A stretch of 7,119 nt of DNA from positions 1-7,119 of the forward strand of contig JAFAWJ010000482.1 of the NCBI GenBank assembly GCA_019242065.1, written 5' to 3'. Every line of letters begins with the position of its first letter. The first letter of the stretch is position 1. The notes under the pieces were generated by a model, which saw only the letters and a list, made by a program, of their open reading frames with translations, had not been told where the DNA came from and did no database searches. Of this stretch, positions 1-6,045 are shown in pieces. A program made the translations under genes and the position numbers. This stretch comes from Chloroflexota bacterium. GTDB lineage: Bacteria; Chloroflexota; UBA6077; CF-72.

Positions 1-343
1 GATTGCTCGTCAGGATCTCGTCGCCCGCTTGCAGCGGCAAAGAACGCGCGACGACGTTCAGGGCGGTGGTCACGTTGGGCAAGAAGACCAGGTCGTCCGT
101 CTGGGCGTGAAGGTAGTCGGCCAGGGCTGCCCTGGCGTCGTCGAGTAGATCCTTTTGGCGGCGGCTCAGGAACTCGACTGGCTGGCGCTCCAGCTCGCGT
201 TGCCAGTTCTGATAGGTCTCGAAGACCGGCCGCGGGCAGGCGCCGAAGGACCCATGGTTCAAAAAGACGACGTCGGGATCGAGCAGGAACTCACCGCGGA
301 TCGACAGGTGGCGTCGCTCGGCGGCTGCGTCATACGCAACCAT
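1..343 (-). CDS. Class V aminotransferase, isopenicillin N epimerase-like (N-terminal part, cut by window edge)
   Basis: PLP-dependent fold-type I enzyme of the class V aminotransferase group, probably cytoplasmic. Only the first 114 residues are present; the Schiff-base lysine lies outside. What is visible matches the family N-terminus: FLNHGSFGACP at residues 27-37 (the substrate-side glycine-rich loop), a helix with RELERQPVEFL at 49-59, and LVFLPNVTTALNVVARSL at 85-102, where the N-x-T-T turn normally contacts the cofactor phosphate. The start ATG (343-341) lies one base after the stop of the upstream hydrolase gene, and an in-frame stop at 352-350 rules out a longer protein. The Shine-Dalgarno match is poor, so translation is probably coupled to the gene before it. 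Members of this group include epimerases, cysteine desulfurase-like enzymes and kynureninase-like enzymes, and the substrate cannot be told from this fragment. Confidence 0.88.
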   Translation of the reverse strand, partial: MVAYDAAAERRHLSIRGEFLLDPDVVFLNHGSFGACPRPVFETYQNWQRELERQPVEFLSRRQKDLLDDARAALADYLHAQTDDLVFLPNVTTALNVVARSLPLQAGDEILTSN

Positions 344-344
344 C

Positions 345-2177
345 CTAGTTCACAACCAGCGCGAGCTGAACGTCCTTGCTCTGGCTGCCAGCACTGGCGA
401 CCAGGTCGAGGAAGTAGATGCCTGGCCCGGCGCCGGACGTTTCGACGTGCACCTGCGCGGTCTGGCCGGGCGGAACGCCGGACGGCAGGGTCACCTGCAG
501 CGGCAGCGCAGCTGGATCCTGCGGCTGAGGAAAGCGCTGGGTGCTCCAGTGGTCGATGCTGAAGCTGACGGGGTCGGCAAAACCTTCCTCGCCGCGCACG
601 TTGATGAAGTAGTCAGCCGGCTGCCCGACGGCGACCGTCTGGCCGTCCTGGGGGTTGACGAGCAGCCGAAACTCGCGCGGGACGCTGCCCGGGTCGCCCA
701 GCGCCGGCGCCGTCACGGGCGCGCTCGGGTCGACGCCTTCCTCCACCAGCAGCAGCGGCTCGCCGCCAATGAAGTGGTAGCCCGACGGGTCCTGTGGATA
801 ATGCGCCGTCGCGCCCGCCAGGTCGATCACCCACCAGCCCTGCGACTGCTGGGCAGGCGTCTGATGGCCGTCGCGGTCGACCAGTGCCGCGCTGCTGCCG
901 TTCTTGCGGATACGCACGCGCAGATCGGCGCCATCGCCGTCCCACAGCGCCGTGACCCGCTCGTTGCCGGGTTTATCGAACGCCACTTGATAGACCTGCC
1001 AGTTGGGCATGAACGAGGTCGGATCGTCGGGCCAGGGTGACCAGTCCTGCGTCTCACGGACCAGTGGCGCGAAGTGGACCGCCGTGTAGCCCGAAAACGC
1101 CTGGACTGCCGTCTTCAAGGCGTCGCTCACCGGTCGCCGCGAGCCGTCGTCGCGAGTGATGCCCCACACCGCGGCCTCGCTGCACGGGTCCTGGTCGACC
1201 ATTTGATAGAACTCGAAGCGCTGATAGCCGGCTGCTGCCGCCATCGCGAAGGCCTGCACGCCGTAGTCGGCCTGTTCGTTCATCGTGGTCTGAATGGCGG
1301 CGTCGGCGTGCGGACAGCTTACCGACGCGTCGTCTGACGGCATGGCGTTGGTTTCCGTCAGCCACACGGGTTTGTCGATCCCGTGCTGTTTCTGGATGTT
1401 TTTGACGATCGAATAGACGCGGTAGATGTCGTCCGGTGCGCGGTAGAGATTGAGCGCGACGACGTCGTGGTAAAAGTTGTTGGCGGCTGCGTCCGGATCC
1501 TGTGAAAGAATACTCAGGAGTCGGTCATAGAATTGGGGGCGGTTGTTCATCGCATCCACCCAGTACGACGTGGCAGGAAACGAGACGTGGGCGTTCGGAT
1601 TCGCCTGTTTAATCGCCAGATACGCAACTTTGAGTAACTGCGCGAATTGCTCGTCGCTGCCTTGCCACGTGTAGCTGCCGCCTGCGCCAGGGTCGCCGGG
1701 GTGAAACTCGGGCTCGTTCCAGATTACCCAGTCGTCGATCTTGCCCGCGTAGCGACTGGCGGCCGCTGAGACGAACCGCGCCCAGTAGTTGTTGGGATCG
1801 CCGACCGGCAGATCCAGGTTTTTGGGAGGTGAGCGCTTGCCCAGGTCGGGGTTCAGTTGCGCCCAGCCGGGGGTGAACTCGAACAGGCCGACCACGTGTT
1901 CACCTCGATTGAGCTCTGACTGGAGCTGCGTGTCTGAGATGGTGATACCCAGGTGGCTGAAGTCACCTGGGCCATCCGGCTGGACCTCGTCCCAGGGCAG
2001 GACGACGCGTTCCCAACCAGCCTGAATGGCGGCCATCTCCGTCGGATCACGAAAGCCCTCGGCGATGCCCATGCGTGGGTCGAGGGTCCGAGCGGCAAAG
2101 GCGGTCTGACCCACCAGCGCCATCAGGGCGAAGGGCAGCACCAGCCAGCGAAGCGCGCGGAGTCGGTGCGTGAGCAT
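345..2177 (-). CDS. Secreted glycoside hydrolase-like protein (clan GH-A type TIM barrel plus beta-sandwich domains)
   Basis: A 610-residue exported protein. Residues 1-29 form a signal peptide: basic start (RLRALR), hydrophobic core WLVLPFALMALV, and an AFA cleavage site without a lipobox cysteine. Residues 31-365 look like a clan GH-A (beta/alpha)8 barrel. WVIWNEPEF (150-158) offers Glu155 as acid/base, directly after Asn as in GH5/GH39-type enzymes. VWLTETN (271-277) offers Glu275 as nucleophile. Cys288 and Cys332 may form a disulfide. Residues 366-480 are strand-rich (LLLVEEG at 475-481) and resemble the accessory sandwich of such enzymes. Residues 500-610 resemble the Ig-like repeats common in extracellular bacterial proteins (PADYFINVRGEEGFADPVSF, 520-539). 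A likely role is retaining cleavage of an extracellular glycan, but the family (GH39-like or unassigned) and substrate are not resolved. The ATG at 2177 is the only plausible start, because an in-frame TAA lies at 2204-2202. An AAGGTGG sequence sits about 18 bases upstream, too far for a normal ribosome site. Confidence 0.82.
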   Translation of the reverse strand: MLTHRLRALRWLVLPFALMALVGQTAFAARTLDPRMGIAEGFRDPTEMAAIQAGWERVVLPWDEVQPDGPGDFSHLGITISDTQLQSELNRGEHVVGLFEFTPGWAQLNPDLGKRSPPKNLDLPVGDPNNYWARFVSAAASRYAGKIDDWVIWNEPEFHPGDPGAGGSYTWQGSDEQFAQLLKVAYLAIKQANPNAHVSFPATSYWVDAMNNRPQFYDRLLSILSQDPDAAANNFYHDVVALNLYRAPDDIYRVYSIVKNIQKQHGIDKPVWLTETNAMPSDDASVSCPHADAAIQTTMNEQADYGVQAFAMAAAAGYQRFEFYQMVDQDPCSEAAVWGITRDDGSRRPVSDALKTAVQAFSGYTAVHFAPLVRETQDWSPWPDDPTSFMPNWQVYQVAFDKPGNERVTALWDGDGADLRVRIRKNGSSAALVDRDGHQTPAQQSQGWWVIDLAGATAHYPQDPSGYHFIGGEPLLLVEEGVDPSAPVTAPALGDPGSVPREFRLLVNPQDGQTVAVGQPADYFINVRGEEGFADPVSFSIDHWSTQRFPQPQDPAALPLQVTLPSGVPPGQTAQVHVETSGAGPGIYFLDLVASAGSQSKDVQLALVVN

Positions 2178-2202
2178 GCGGCGTCTGCGTTGTATCCCAC
2201 CT

Positions 2203-2355
2203 TAACGCGCTGGGCACGCCGTTGCGTGCGTGAGTTTGGCTCACGTGCTGGGCACGCCGTTGTGTGCGCGAGTTGGGCTAACGCGCGGGCGTACACCAAT
2301 GGGTGGGCGAGTCGGCTTAGCGGCGCTGGGCACGCCATTGGTGTGCGAGTTGGAC
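2203..2355. repeat. Four degenerate 38-39 bp tandem repeats running into the 3' end of the alkyltransferase gene
   Basis: Copies lie at about 2203-2240, 2241-2278, 2279-2317 and 2318-2355. Copies 1 and 2 match at 33 of 38 positions by my count. The core GCTGGGCACGCC starts at 2209, 2247 and 2325 and is degraded in copy 3 near 2285. Copy 4 is the coding end of the alkyltransferase gene, specifying its last residues (about AHQWRAQRR) and its stop. At the matching point of each unit the minus strand reads TAA (2204-2202), GAG (2242-2240), TAG (2280-2278) and TAA (2319-2317). Three of four copies therefore retain a stop codon, as expected if the 3' end of the gene was duplicated in tandem. There are no unique spacers, so this is not a CRISPR array. 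Confidence 0.75.
2214..2229. other. Small hairpin inside repeat copy 1
   Basis: GCACGC (2214-2219) and GCGTGC (2224-2229) form a perfect 6-bp stem around a 4-base loop. Copy 2 can form the same stem with one G-T pair (2252-2267), so the fold recurs through part of the array. It lies between the alkyltransferase stop and the hydrolase start. No T-run follows on the minus strand, so it does not look like an intrinsic terminator. It could slow RNA polymerase or protect the 3' end of the alkyltransferase message, but that is a guess. Confidence 0.35.
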
Positions 2356-2916
2356 CACTGCCTCGGGTTGCACACCTTCGGCGGCGAGGATCGCGCGCTT
2401 GTTGCTGCTGCCGCCCAGCGCGTAGTCGCCGATGTGTCCGTCGCTCCGCACGACGCGGTGGCACGGAATCAGCACGGGCACGGGATTTTTGCGCAGCGCG
2501 GAACCCACGGCCCGCACCGCCGCGGGATGACCAATCTGGGCGGCAATCCAGGCGTAGGTCCGCACTTCGCCTTTTGGAATCTCGCGGGCTTTGAGCAGGA
2601 CCGCGCGCTCGAACTCGGTCACACTGCGTAGGTCGAAGCGCTGTCCCACGGTTGTCGGCAGCCCGTCGGGCGCGTGCCGCGGCGCGCGCCCGAAGCGCTG
2701 CGTGAAGCGCGCCTCGAACTCCTCAGGTGTGGCCGTCTGCATGACCGCGGACACTCCCAGGCGGTTCCAGGCCACAAAGACGCGGCCGAGCGGCGTCGCG
2801 AGCTCGGCGTACTGGTCACCCAGGCCGAGGTCGTCGACGACGTGCTGGAGCAGTGTCGCCGGGGCGCGCACCTCGCCGAGCGTGCGAAGGTCGGTGAGCA
2901 GTTGGCGGTGGTTCAT
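2317..2916 (-). CDS. ogt: Methylated-DNA--[protein]-cysteine S-methyltransferase (O6-alkylguanine-DNA alkyltransferase)
   Basis: A 199-residue suicide repair protein that moves the alkyl group from O6-alkylguanine in DNA to its own cysteine. The C-terminal DNA-binding domain is complete: EFERAVLLKAREIPKGEVRTY (101-121) with Tyr121, RAVGSALRKNPVPVLIPCHR (135-154) with the arginine finger Arg135, the Asn hinge Asn144 and the acceptor Cys152, then GDYALGGSSNKRAILAAEG (163-181) with Glu180 in the place of the active-site glutamate. The N-terminal part (about 1-95) has a weak ribonuclease-H-like lead domain starting APATLLQHVV at 19-28. It has no Ada-type zinc-cysteine motif. The ATG at 2916-2914 overlaps the TGA of the sigma gene (2915-2913) as ATGA, which argues for this start although the frame stays open to about 3201 inside the sigma gene. 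The last nine or so residues lie in tandem repeat copy 4. ogt is used as a family name; an Ada-C-like label would also fit. Confidence 0.93.
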   Translation of the reverse strand: MNHRQLLTDLRTLGEVRAPATLLQHVVDDLGLGDQYAELATPLGRVFVAWNRLGVSAVMQTATPEEFEARFTQRFGRAPRHAPDGLPTTVGQRFDLRSVTEFERAVLLKAREIPKGEVRTYAWIAAQIGHPAAVRAVGSALRKNPVPVLIPCHRVVRSDGHIGDYALGGSSNKRAILAAEGVQPEAVVQLAHQWRAQRR

Positions 2917-3497
2917 GCAGGGTCTCCCACGAGCAGTGACTCGGGCTCGAGCGCCGCGCGCAGCAAGCTCAGGCCACGGTGGACGTCGGACTTGGTGGTG
3001 CCGACGGGTTGGTCGAGGATCTCGGCGGCCTCCGCGTAGGACAGGCCCTGGACGTGACGCAGCACGACGGCCGCGGCGTAGCGCTCGGGCAGCCGTCCGA
3101 TGGCGCGCGCAAGTTGGGTCTGCGTCTCGCTGGCCAGGCTGGCGTGCTCGGGCTGCTCGTCTGGACGCTGGCTCTGCAGGCCGTCGGCGACAGCCGGGCA
3201 CTCCAGGCTGACCCGCTGCAGATCGGGTCGCCGCACGCGGTTGCGGACGACGTTCAGGGTGATTTGATACAGCCAGGGTTTCAGGCGCAGCGTGCTGACG
3301 CGGTCGTCGGGGTAGCGCTGCAAGGCGCGGTAGGCGCGTACGAAGCTGTCCTGGGTCGACTCTTCGGCGTCTTGCGGGCTGGCGGTGAGGCGCAGGGCAA
3401 AGCCGTAGAGTCGGTCCTGGAAGGTCCGCACGAGCTCTTCGAAGTGGCTGTCCAAATCGCTAGCGAGGCGAGCGGCCAGTCCCAGGTCGTCACTCAT
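2913..3497 (-). CDS. ECF-type RNA polymerase sigma factor
   Basis: A 194-residue sigma-70 family protein with the two-domain ECF layout. Region 2 spans about 19-90: FEELVRTFQDRLYGFALRL (19-37), then DAEESTQDSFVRAYRAL (43-59) for core binding, and LKPWLYQITLNVVRNRVRR (72-90) for -10 recognition. A polar linker (about 91-125) has no region 3. Region 4 spans about 128-182: IGRLPERYAAAVVLRHVQGL (133-152) and the helix-turn-helix YAEAAEILDQPVGTTKSDVH (154-173). An in-frame TAG at 3506-3504 makes the ATG at 3497 the first possible start. GAGGG lies 14 bases upstream, a loose ribosome site. The gene heads the leftward cluster and is translationally coupled to the alkyltransferase. ECF sigma genes are usually followed by an anti-sigma gene, and none is seen here. 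Target promoters are unknown; I see no convincing ECF-type promoter in front of the gene itself. Confidence 0.92.
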   Translation of the reverse strand: MSDDLGLAARLASDLDSHFEELVRTFQDRLYGFALRLTASPQDAEESTQDSFVRAYRALQRYPDDRVSTLRLKPWLYQITLNVVRNRVRRPDLQRVSLECPAVADGLQSQRPDEQPEHASLASETQTQLARAIGRLPERYAAAVVLRHVQGLSYAEAAEILDQPVGTTKSDVHRGLSLLRAALEPESLLVGDPA

Positions 3498-3547
3498 CGG
3501 TGTCTACAACACCCTCGCGGACCGCATGGTTGCACCGGCGCGCTCCG

Positions 3548-3563
3548 CGATGGGTCCGCATCG
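3548..3563. promoter_or_regulatory. Dyad CGATG-N6-CATCG, possible operator
   Basis: Perfect 5-bp arms (3548-3552 and 3559-3563) around six bases, ending seven bases before the candidate -10 of the rightward operon. It therefore covers the -35/spacer position. A second, wider inverted repeat overlaps it: GCGGACC (3517-3523) and GGTCCGC (3553-3559). A repressor or activator binding here could control both divergent clusters. Arms of this length arise by chance in GC-rich DNA, so this is only a candidate. Confidence 0.3.
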
Positions 3564-3567
3564 GGGC

Positions 3568-3576
3568 TGATATGCT
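3568..3576 (+). promoter_or_regulatory. Candidate extended -10 promoter for the BMP importer operon
   Basis: TGATATGCT fits an extended -10 (TG-N-TATGCT) and stands out as AT-rich in a GC-rich gap. No good -35 lies 16-18 bases upstream, which extended -10 promoters can tolerate. Transcription would start near 3583, giving a leader of about 35 bases. The whole gap between the two divergent genes (3498-3617) holds this element, the dyad repeats, a short GGTGT/ACACC inverted repeat beside the sigma start (3499-3513), and a run of seven C at 3593-3599. No equally clear promoter is seen for the leftward sigma gene. Confidence 0.45.
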
Positions 3577-3600
3577 TCGCCTCACTTCACCGCCCCCCCT

Positions 3601-3605
3601 GGAGG
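3601..3605 (+). promoter_or_regulatory. Shine-Dalgarno GGAGG of the BMP lipoprotein gene
   Basis: A strong ribosome site that does not settle the start. It is 6 bases before TTG 3612 (ideal spacing) and 12 bases before ATG 3618 (long but usable). An in-frame TGA at 3609-3611 excludes anything further upstream, so the proteins differ by only two residues. Confidence 0.7.
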
Positions 3606-3617
3606 CCCTGATTGCTG

Positions 3618-4904
3618 ATGTCACCGTTGCGCACTGCCGCCGCGGTCGTCTCGTCTGTAAGCCTGCTGCTGGCAGCCTGTCAACCCGCCCAGCAGGCGGC
3701 GCCCACGGCCCCACCCGCCGCGGCGCCCCAGCCGACCACCGCCGCGGCGGCCAGCCCGGCCGCAAGCCCGCTGGCCAGTCCGGCCGCCAATCCCGTGGCC
3801 AGCCCGGCGGCAAGCCCAGCCGCGAGTCCGGCGGCCAGCCCGGCCGCGAGTCCGGCTGCCAGTCCCGCCGCGAGTCCGGCCGCCAGTCCGGCAGCCAGCC
3901 CCGTAGCAGCCGCCGCCTCAGCCGCCGCACCCCCCGATCCGGGCTGCCCCAACGACCCGTCCCCCGGCGGCAAACAGTTGCGCGTCGGCCTGGTCACCGA
4001 CGTCGGCAAGGTCGACGACCGCAGCTTCAACCAGTCCGCCTGGGAAGGCGTCCAGTGCGCCCAGACCAACCTGGGCTTCACCGACATCAAGTTCATCGAA
4101 ACCCAGCAATCGACTGACTACGCCGCCAACATCGACCAGTTCGTCCAGGACAATTACGACGTCATCGTCACCGTCGGCTTCCTCCTCGGCCCCGCAACCG
4201 TAGCCGCCGCCCAGGCCAACCCGAACATCAAGTTCATCGGCGTCGACCAGGCCCAGGACACCACTGTGCCCAACCTTGCCGGCCTGGTCTTTCAGGAGGA
4301 CAAGAGCGGCTATCTGGCCGGCTACCTCGCCGGCTTGATGAACAAGTCCGGCACCGTCGGCGAGGTGCTGGGTCTGTCGAACGTGCCAGCCGTGGAGCGC
4401 TACGGCGTCGGCTACATCAATGGCGCCAAGGCCGCCAAACCCGACATCAAGGTCCTGGCCGCCTGCGCCAGCAGCTTCACCGACACGGTCTGGGGCAACA
4501 CCACGGCCAACCAGATGATGAGCCAGAACGCCGACATCATCTTCGCCGCGGCCGGCCTGACCGGCAACGGTGCGTTGCTGGCCGTTGCCGACAAGGGCGA
4601 CCCCAACCTGGGTATCGGCGTCGACACCGACCAGTGGCTGTCGCTGCCCGAGGCCCAGAAGATCATCGTCTCCAGCGCGATGAAACTGATCGTCCCGGGC
4701 ACCTACAAGCTGATCAAGGCGGTCCAAAGCGGTGCCTTCCAGGGCGGCAACTTCGTCGGCGACGTCGGCCTGGCGCCGATCCACAACCAGGGTCAGGTCC
4801 CCCCGGACGTCCTGACGAAGATGAACCAGGTGAGCGCGGACGTGACCTCCGGCAAGACGCCGACAGGCTTCACCGAGCCGACGGGGAACTGCCCGCAGGG
4901 ATAG
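3618..4904 (+). CDS. BMP family (PnrA-like) ABC transporter substrate-binding lipoprotein
   Basis: A 428-residue membrane-anchored receptor that captures ligand for the importer encoded downstream. BMP/PnrA relatives mostly bind purine or other nucleosides. Residues 1-20 are a lipoprotein signal; the lipobox LLAAC places the lipidated cysteine at 21. Residues 22-108 are a Gln/Thr/Pro/Ala-rich spacer with 13 Ala-Ser-Pro tetrads. The BMP domain starts near 119. VTDVGKVDDRSFNQSAWEG (126-144) is the family signature with Asp134, Phe137 and Asn138. Later come FIGVDQAQD (206-214), the stretch from EDKSGYLAGYLAGLM (227-241), GIGVDTDQW (332-340) and a conserved-looking Lys356. These acidic and aromatic positions suit ribose and base binding, but the ligand is inferred from the family. 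Cys110 and Cys425 flank the folded domain and may pair. The ATG is preferred over TTG 3612 on codon strength. It is the first gene of the rightward operon, 25 bases before the first permease. Confidence 0.92.
   Translation: MSPLRTAAAVVSSVSLLLAACQPAQQAAPTAPPAAAPQPTTAAAASPAASPLASPAANPVASPAASPAASPAASPAASPAASPAASPAASPAASPVAAAASAAAPPDPGCPNDPSPGGKQLRVGLVTDVGKVDDRSFNQSAWEGVQCAQTNLGFTDIKFIETQQSTDYAANIDQFVQDNYDVIVTVGFLLGPATVAAAQANPNIKFIGVDQAQDTTVPNLAGLVFQEDKSGYLAGYLAGLMNKSGTVGEVLGLSNVPAVERYGVGYINGAKAAKPDIKVLAACASSFTDTVWGNTTANQMMSQNADIIFAAAGLTGNGALLAVADKGDPNLGIGVDTDQWLSLPEAQKIIVSSAMKLIVPGTYKLIKAVQSGAFQGGNFVGDVGLAPIHNQGQVPPDVLTKMNQVSADVTSGKTPTGFTEPTGNCPQG
3750..3902 (+). repeat. Thirteen-unit Ala-Ser-Pro tetrad repeat (12-bp units) in the lipoprotein linker
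   Basis: Residues 45-95 of the lipoprotein read as 13 AASP-type tetrads, the early ones varied (LASP, AANP, VASP) and the last eight all AASP. Codons differ strongly between units: Ala as GCC, GCG, GCA and GCT; Ser as AGC and AGT; Pro as CCG, CCC and CCA. The protein repeat is therefore more regular than the DNA, which suggests selection on the peptide rather than very recent copying. Such a stretch would be a flexible, extended stalk between membrane anchor and binding domain. Confidence 0.9.
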
Positions 4905-4929
4905 CCCGCCGGCGCAGAGTACAGCATCC

Positions 4930-6045
4930 ATGGCTGCCTGGCGCTCGTGGCTGTACGCGCTGATCGTTCCGGTCCTGGCGGTGGTCACCGCGCTGGCCAT
5001 CGGCGGCGTGATCATCGCCCTGACGGGCGGCAATGTCGCGAAGGCGTACCAGGGGCTGTGGGAAGGTTCGTTCGGCCAGCCGCGCTCGCTGTCGAACACG
5101 CTGGTCCGCACGACGCCGTACATCTTTGGCGGACTGGCCGTTGCCCTGGCCTTCAAGGGCGGACTGTTCAACATCGGCGTCGAAGGCCAGATCACGATGG
5201 GCTCGCTGGCCACGGCCTTCGTGGGCTACGCGGTGACCGGCGTGCCGTTCCCCTTTCACCTGATCCTGGCCATCCTGGCAGGCTTCCTCGTCGGCGGGTT
5301 GTGGGGCGCCATCCCAGGCTTCCTCAAGGCGTACACGGGCGCCCACGAAGTGATCGTCACGATCATGTTGAACTACGTGGCGATCAACATCGCCAGCTAT
5401 CTGCTTGGCGGTCCGATGAAAGACCACAATCCGGCCGTTGCCATCGCGCAGACCGCGCCCGTGCTGCAGTCGGCACGGCTGCCGCCGCTACTGCCTGATC
5501 CGCAGTATCGGGTGCACTGGGGCGTCGTCCTGGGAGTGCTGGCCGCCATCGGGGTGTGGTGGCTGCTGCAAAAGACTACCCTGGGTTTCGAGATCCGGAC
5601 CGTCGGCGCTAATCCGAACGCTGCGCGCTACGCCGGGATCTCGGTCGGCCGAACGATCGTGATCCTGATGGCGCTCTCGGGCGGCCTGGCCGGTCTGGCG
5701 GGTGGACTCGATGTCGTCGGCCTGAACTACTACTACGCGGCGGCGTTCACCGCGGGCTATGGCTTTGACAGCATCGCCGTCGCGCTGCTGGGCCACAGCA
5801 ACCCCTTTGGGGTGCTGCCCTCGGCCCTGTTATTCGGCGGACTGGCGTCGGGTTCGGCGCGCATGCAATTCCTGTCGCAGATTCCGATCGACATCATTCA
5901 GGTCGTCCAGGCGTTGATTCTGATCTTCGTCGCGGCTCCGACCATGATCCGCTGGCTGTACCGTCTGCGACTGCCGCGCGAAGCGGAGAGGGCGGCGACG
6001 GGTGACGTCCAGTTCGGTGCAAGCTGGGGCAAGGCCGAAACGTGA
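4930..6045 (+). CDS. ABC transporter permease, BPD_transp_2 family (nucleoside-type importer, first subunit)
   Basis: A 371-residue inner-membrane channel subunit related to the YufP/NupP-type permeases that partner BMP lipoproteins. Hydrophobic segments lie at about 9-32, 62-76, 84-103, 109-132, 140-160, 198-214, 241-264, 294-309 and 321-343. The family signature GGLFNIGVEGQITMGSLA (77-94) is intact. The cytoplasmic coupling loop that meets the ATPase is TTLGFEIRTVGANPNAARYA (216-235), with the G-A-N-x-x-A-A-R-Y-A-G-I pattern. The polar tail after 345 is cytoplasmic. The ATG at 4930 follows the lipoprotein stop by 25 bases with no terminator and only a weak ribosome site (GCAGAG). The stop overlaps the next gene's GTG by four bases. 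Length is normal for the family. Substrate is inferred from the adjacent BMP protein. Confidence 0.92.
   Translation: MAAWRSWLYALIVPVLAVVTALAIGGVIIALTGGNVAKAYQGLWEGSFGQPRSLSNTLVRTTPYIFGGLAVALAFKGGLFNIGVEGQITMGSLATAFVGYAVTGVPFPFHLILAILAGFLVGGLWGAIPGFLKAYTGAHEVIVTIMLNYVAINIASYLLGGPMKDHNPAVAIAQTAPVLQSARLPPLLPDPQYRVHWGVVLGVLAAIGVWWLLQKTTLGFEIRTVGANPNAARYAGISVGRTIVILMALSGGLAGLAGGLDVVGLNYYYAAAFTAGYGFDSIAVALLGHSNPFGVLPSALLFGGLASGSARMQFLSQIPIDIIQVVQALILIFVAAPTMIRWLYRLRLPREAERAATGDVQFGASWGKAET

Noticed and set aside
447..1040. 197-codon plus-strand open frame within the hydrolase gene
   Set aside because: Arg-rich shadow opposite a gene with signal peptide and catalytic motifs.
2293..2344. 10-bp inverted repeat ACACCAATGG / CCATTGGTGT
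   Set aside because: The loop is over 30 bases and the arms come from the equivalent self-complementary CCAAT/ATTGG part of neighbouring repeat units, so it is probably a by-product of the array.
2203..2355. CRISPR array
   Set aside because: Units are directly adjacent with no unique spacers, are degenerate, and one of them is coding sequence of ogt.
2917..3201. Upstream in-frame extension of the alkyltransferase into the sigma gene
   Set aside because: The extension translates as Arg/Ala-rich nonsense over the sigma region 4 code. The ATG at 2916 overlapping the sigma stop is the natural start and gives a normal-length protein.
3593..3599. Run of seven C in the leader as a phase-variation tract
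   Set aside because: The run is short and lies before the ribosome site and outside any reading frame, so slippage would not switch the gene on or off.
3500..4117. Plus-strand frame with Arg/Gln/Ser/Gly repeats, and the opposite frame reading Ala-Ala-Gly-Leu repeats
   Set aside because: Both are other-frame readings of the 12-bp repeats in the lipoprotein linker; the lipobox and BMP domain fix the real frame.
3918..5213. 431-codon open frame on the minus strand across the lipoprotein and first permease
   Set aside because: Lies opposite two well-identified genes. Its translation is Gly/Asp/Val/Leu-rich with no domain, as expected from the antisense of high-GC third-position codons.
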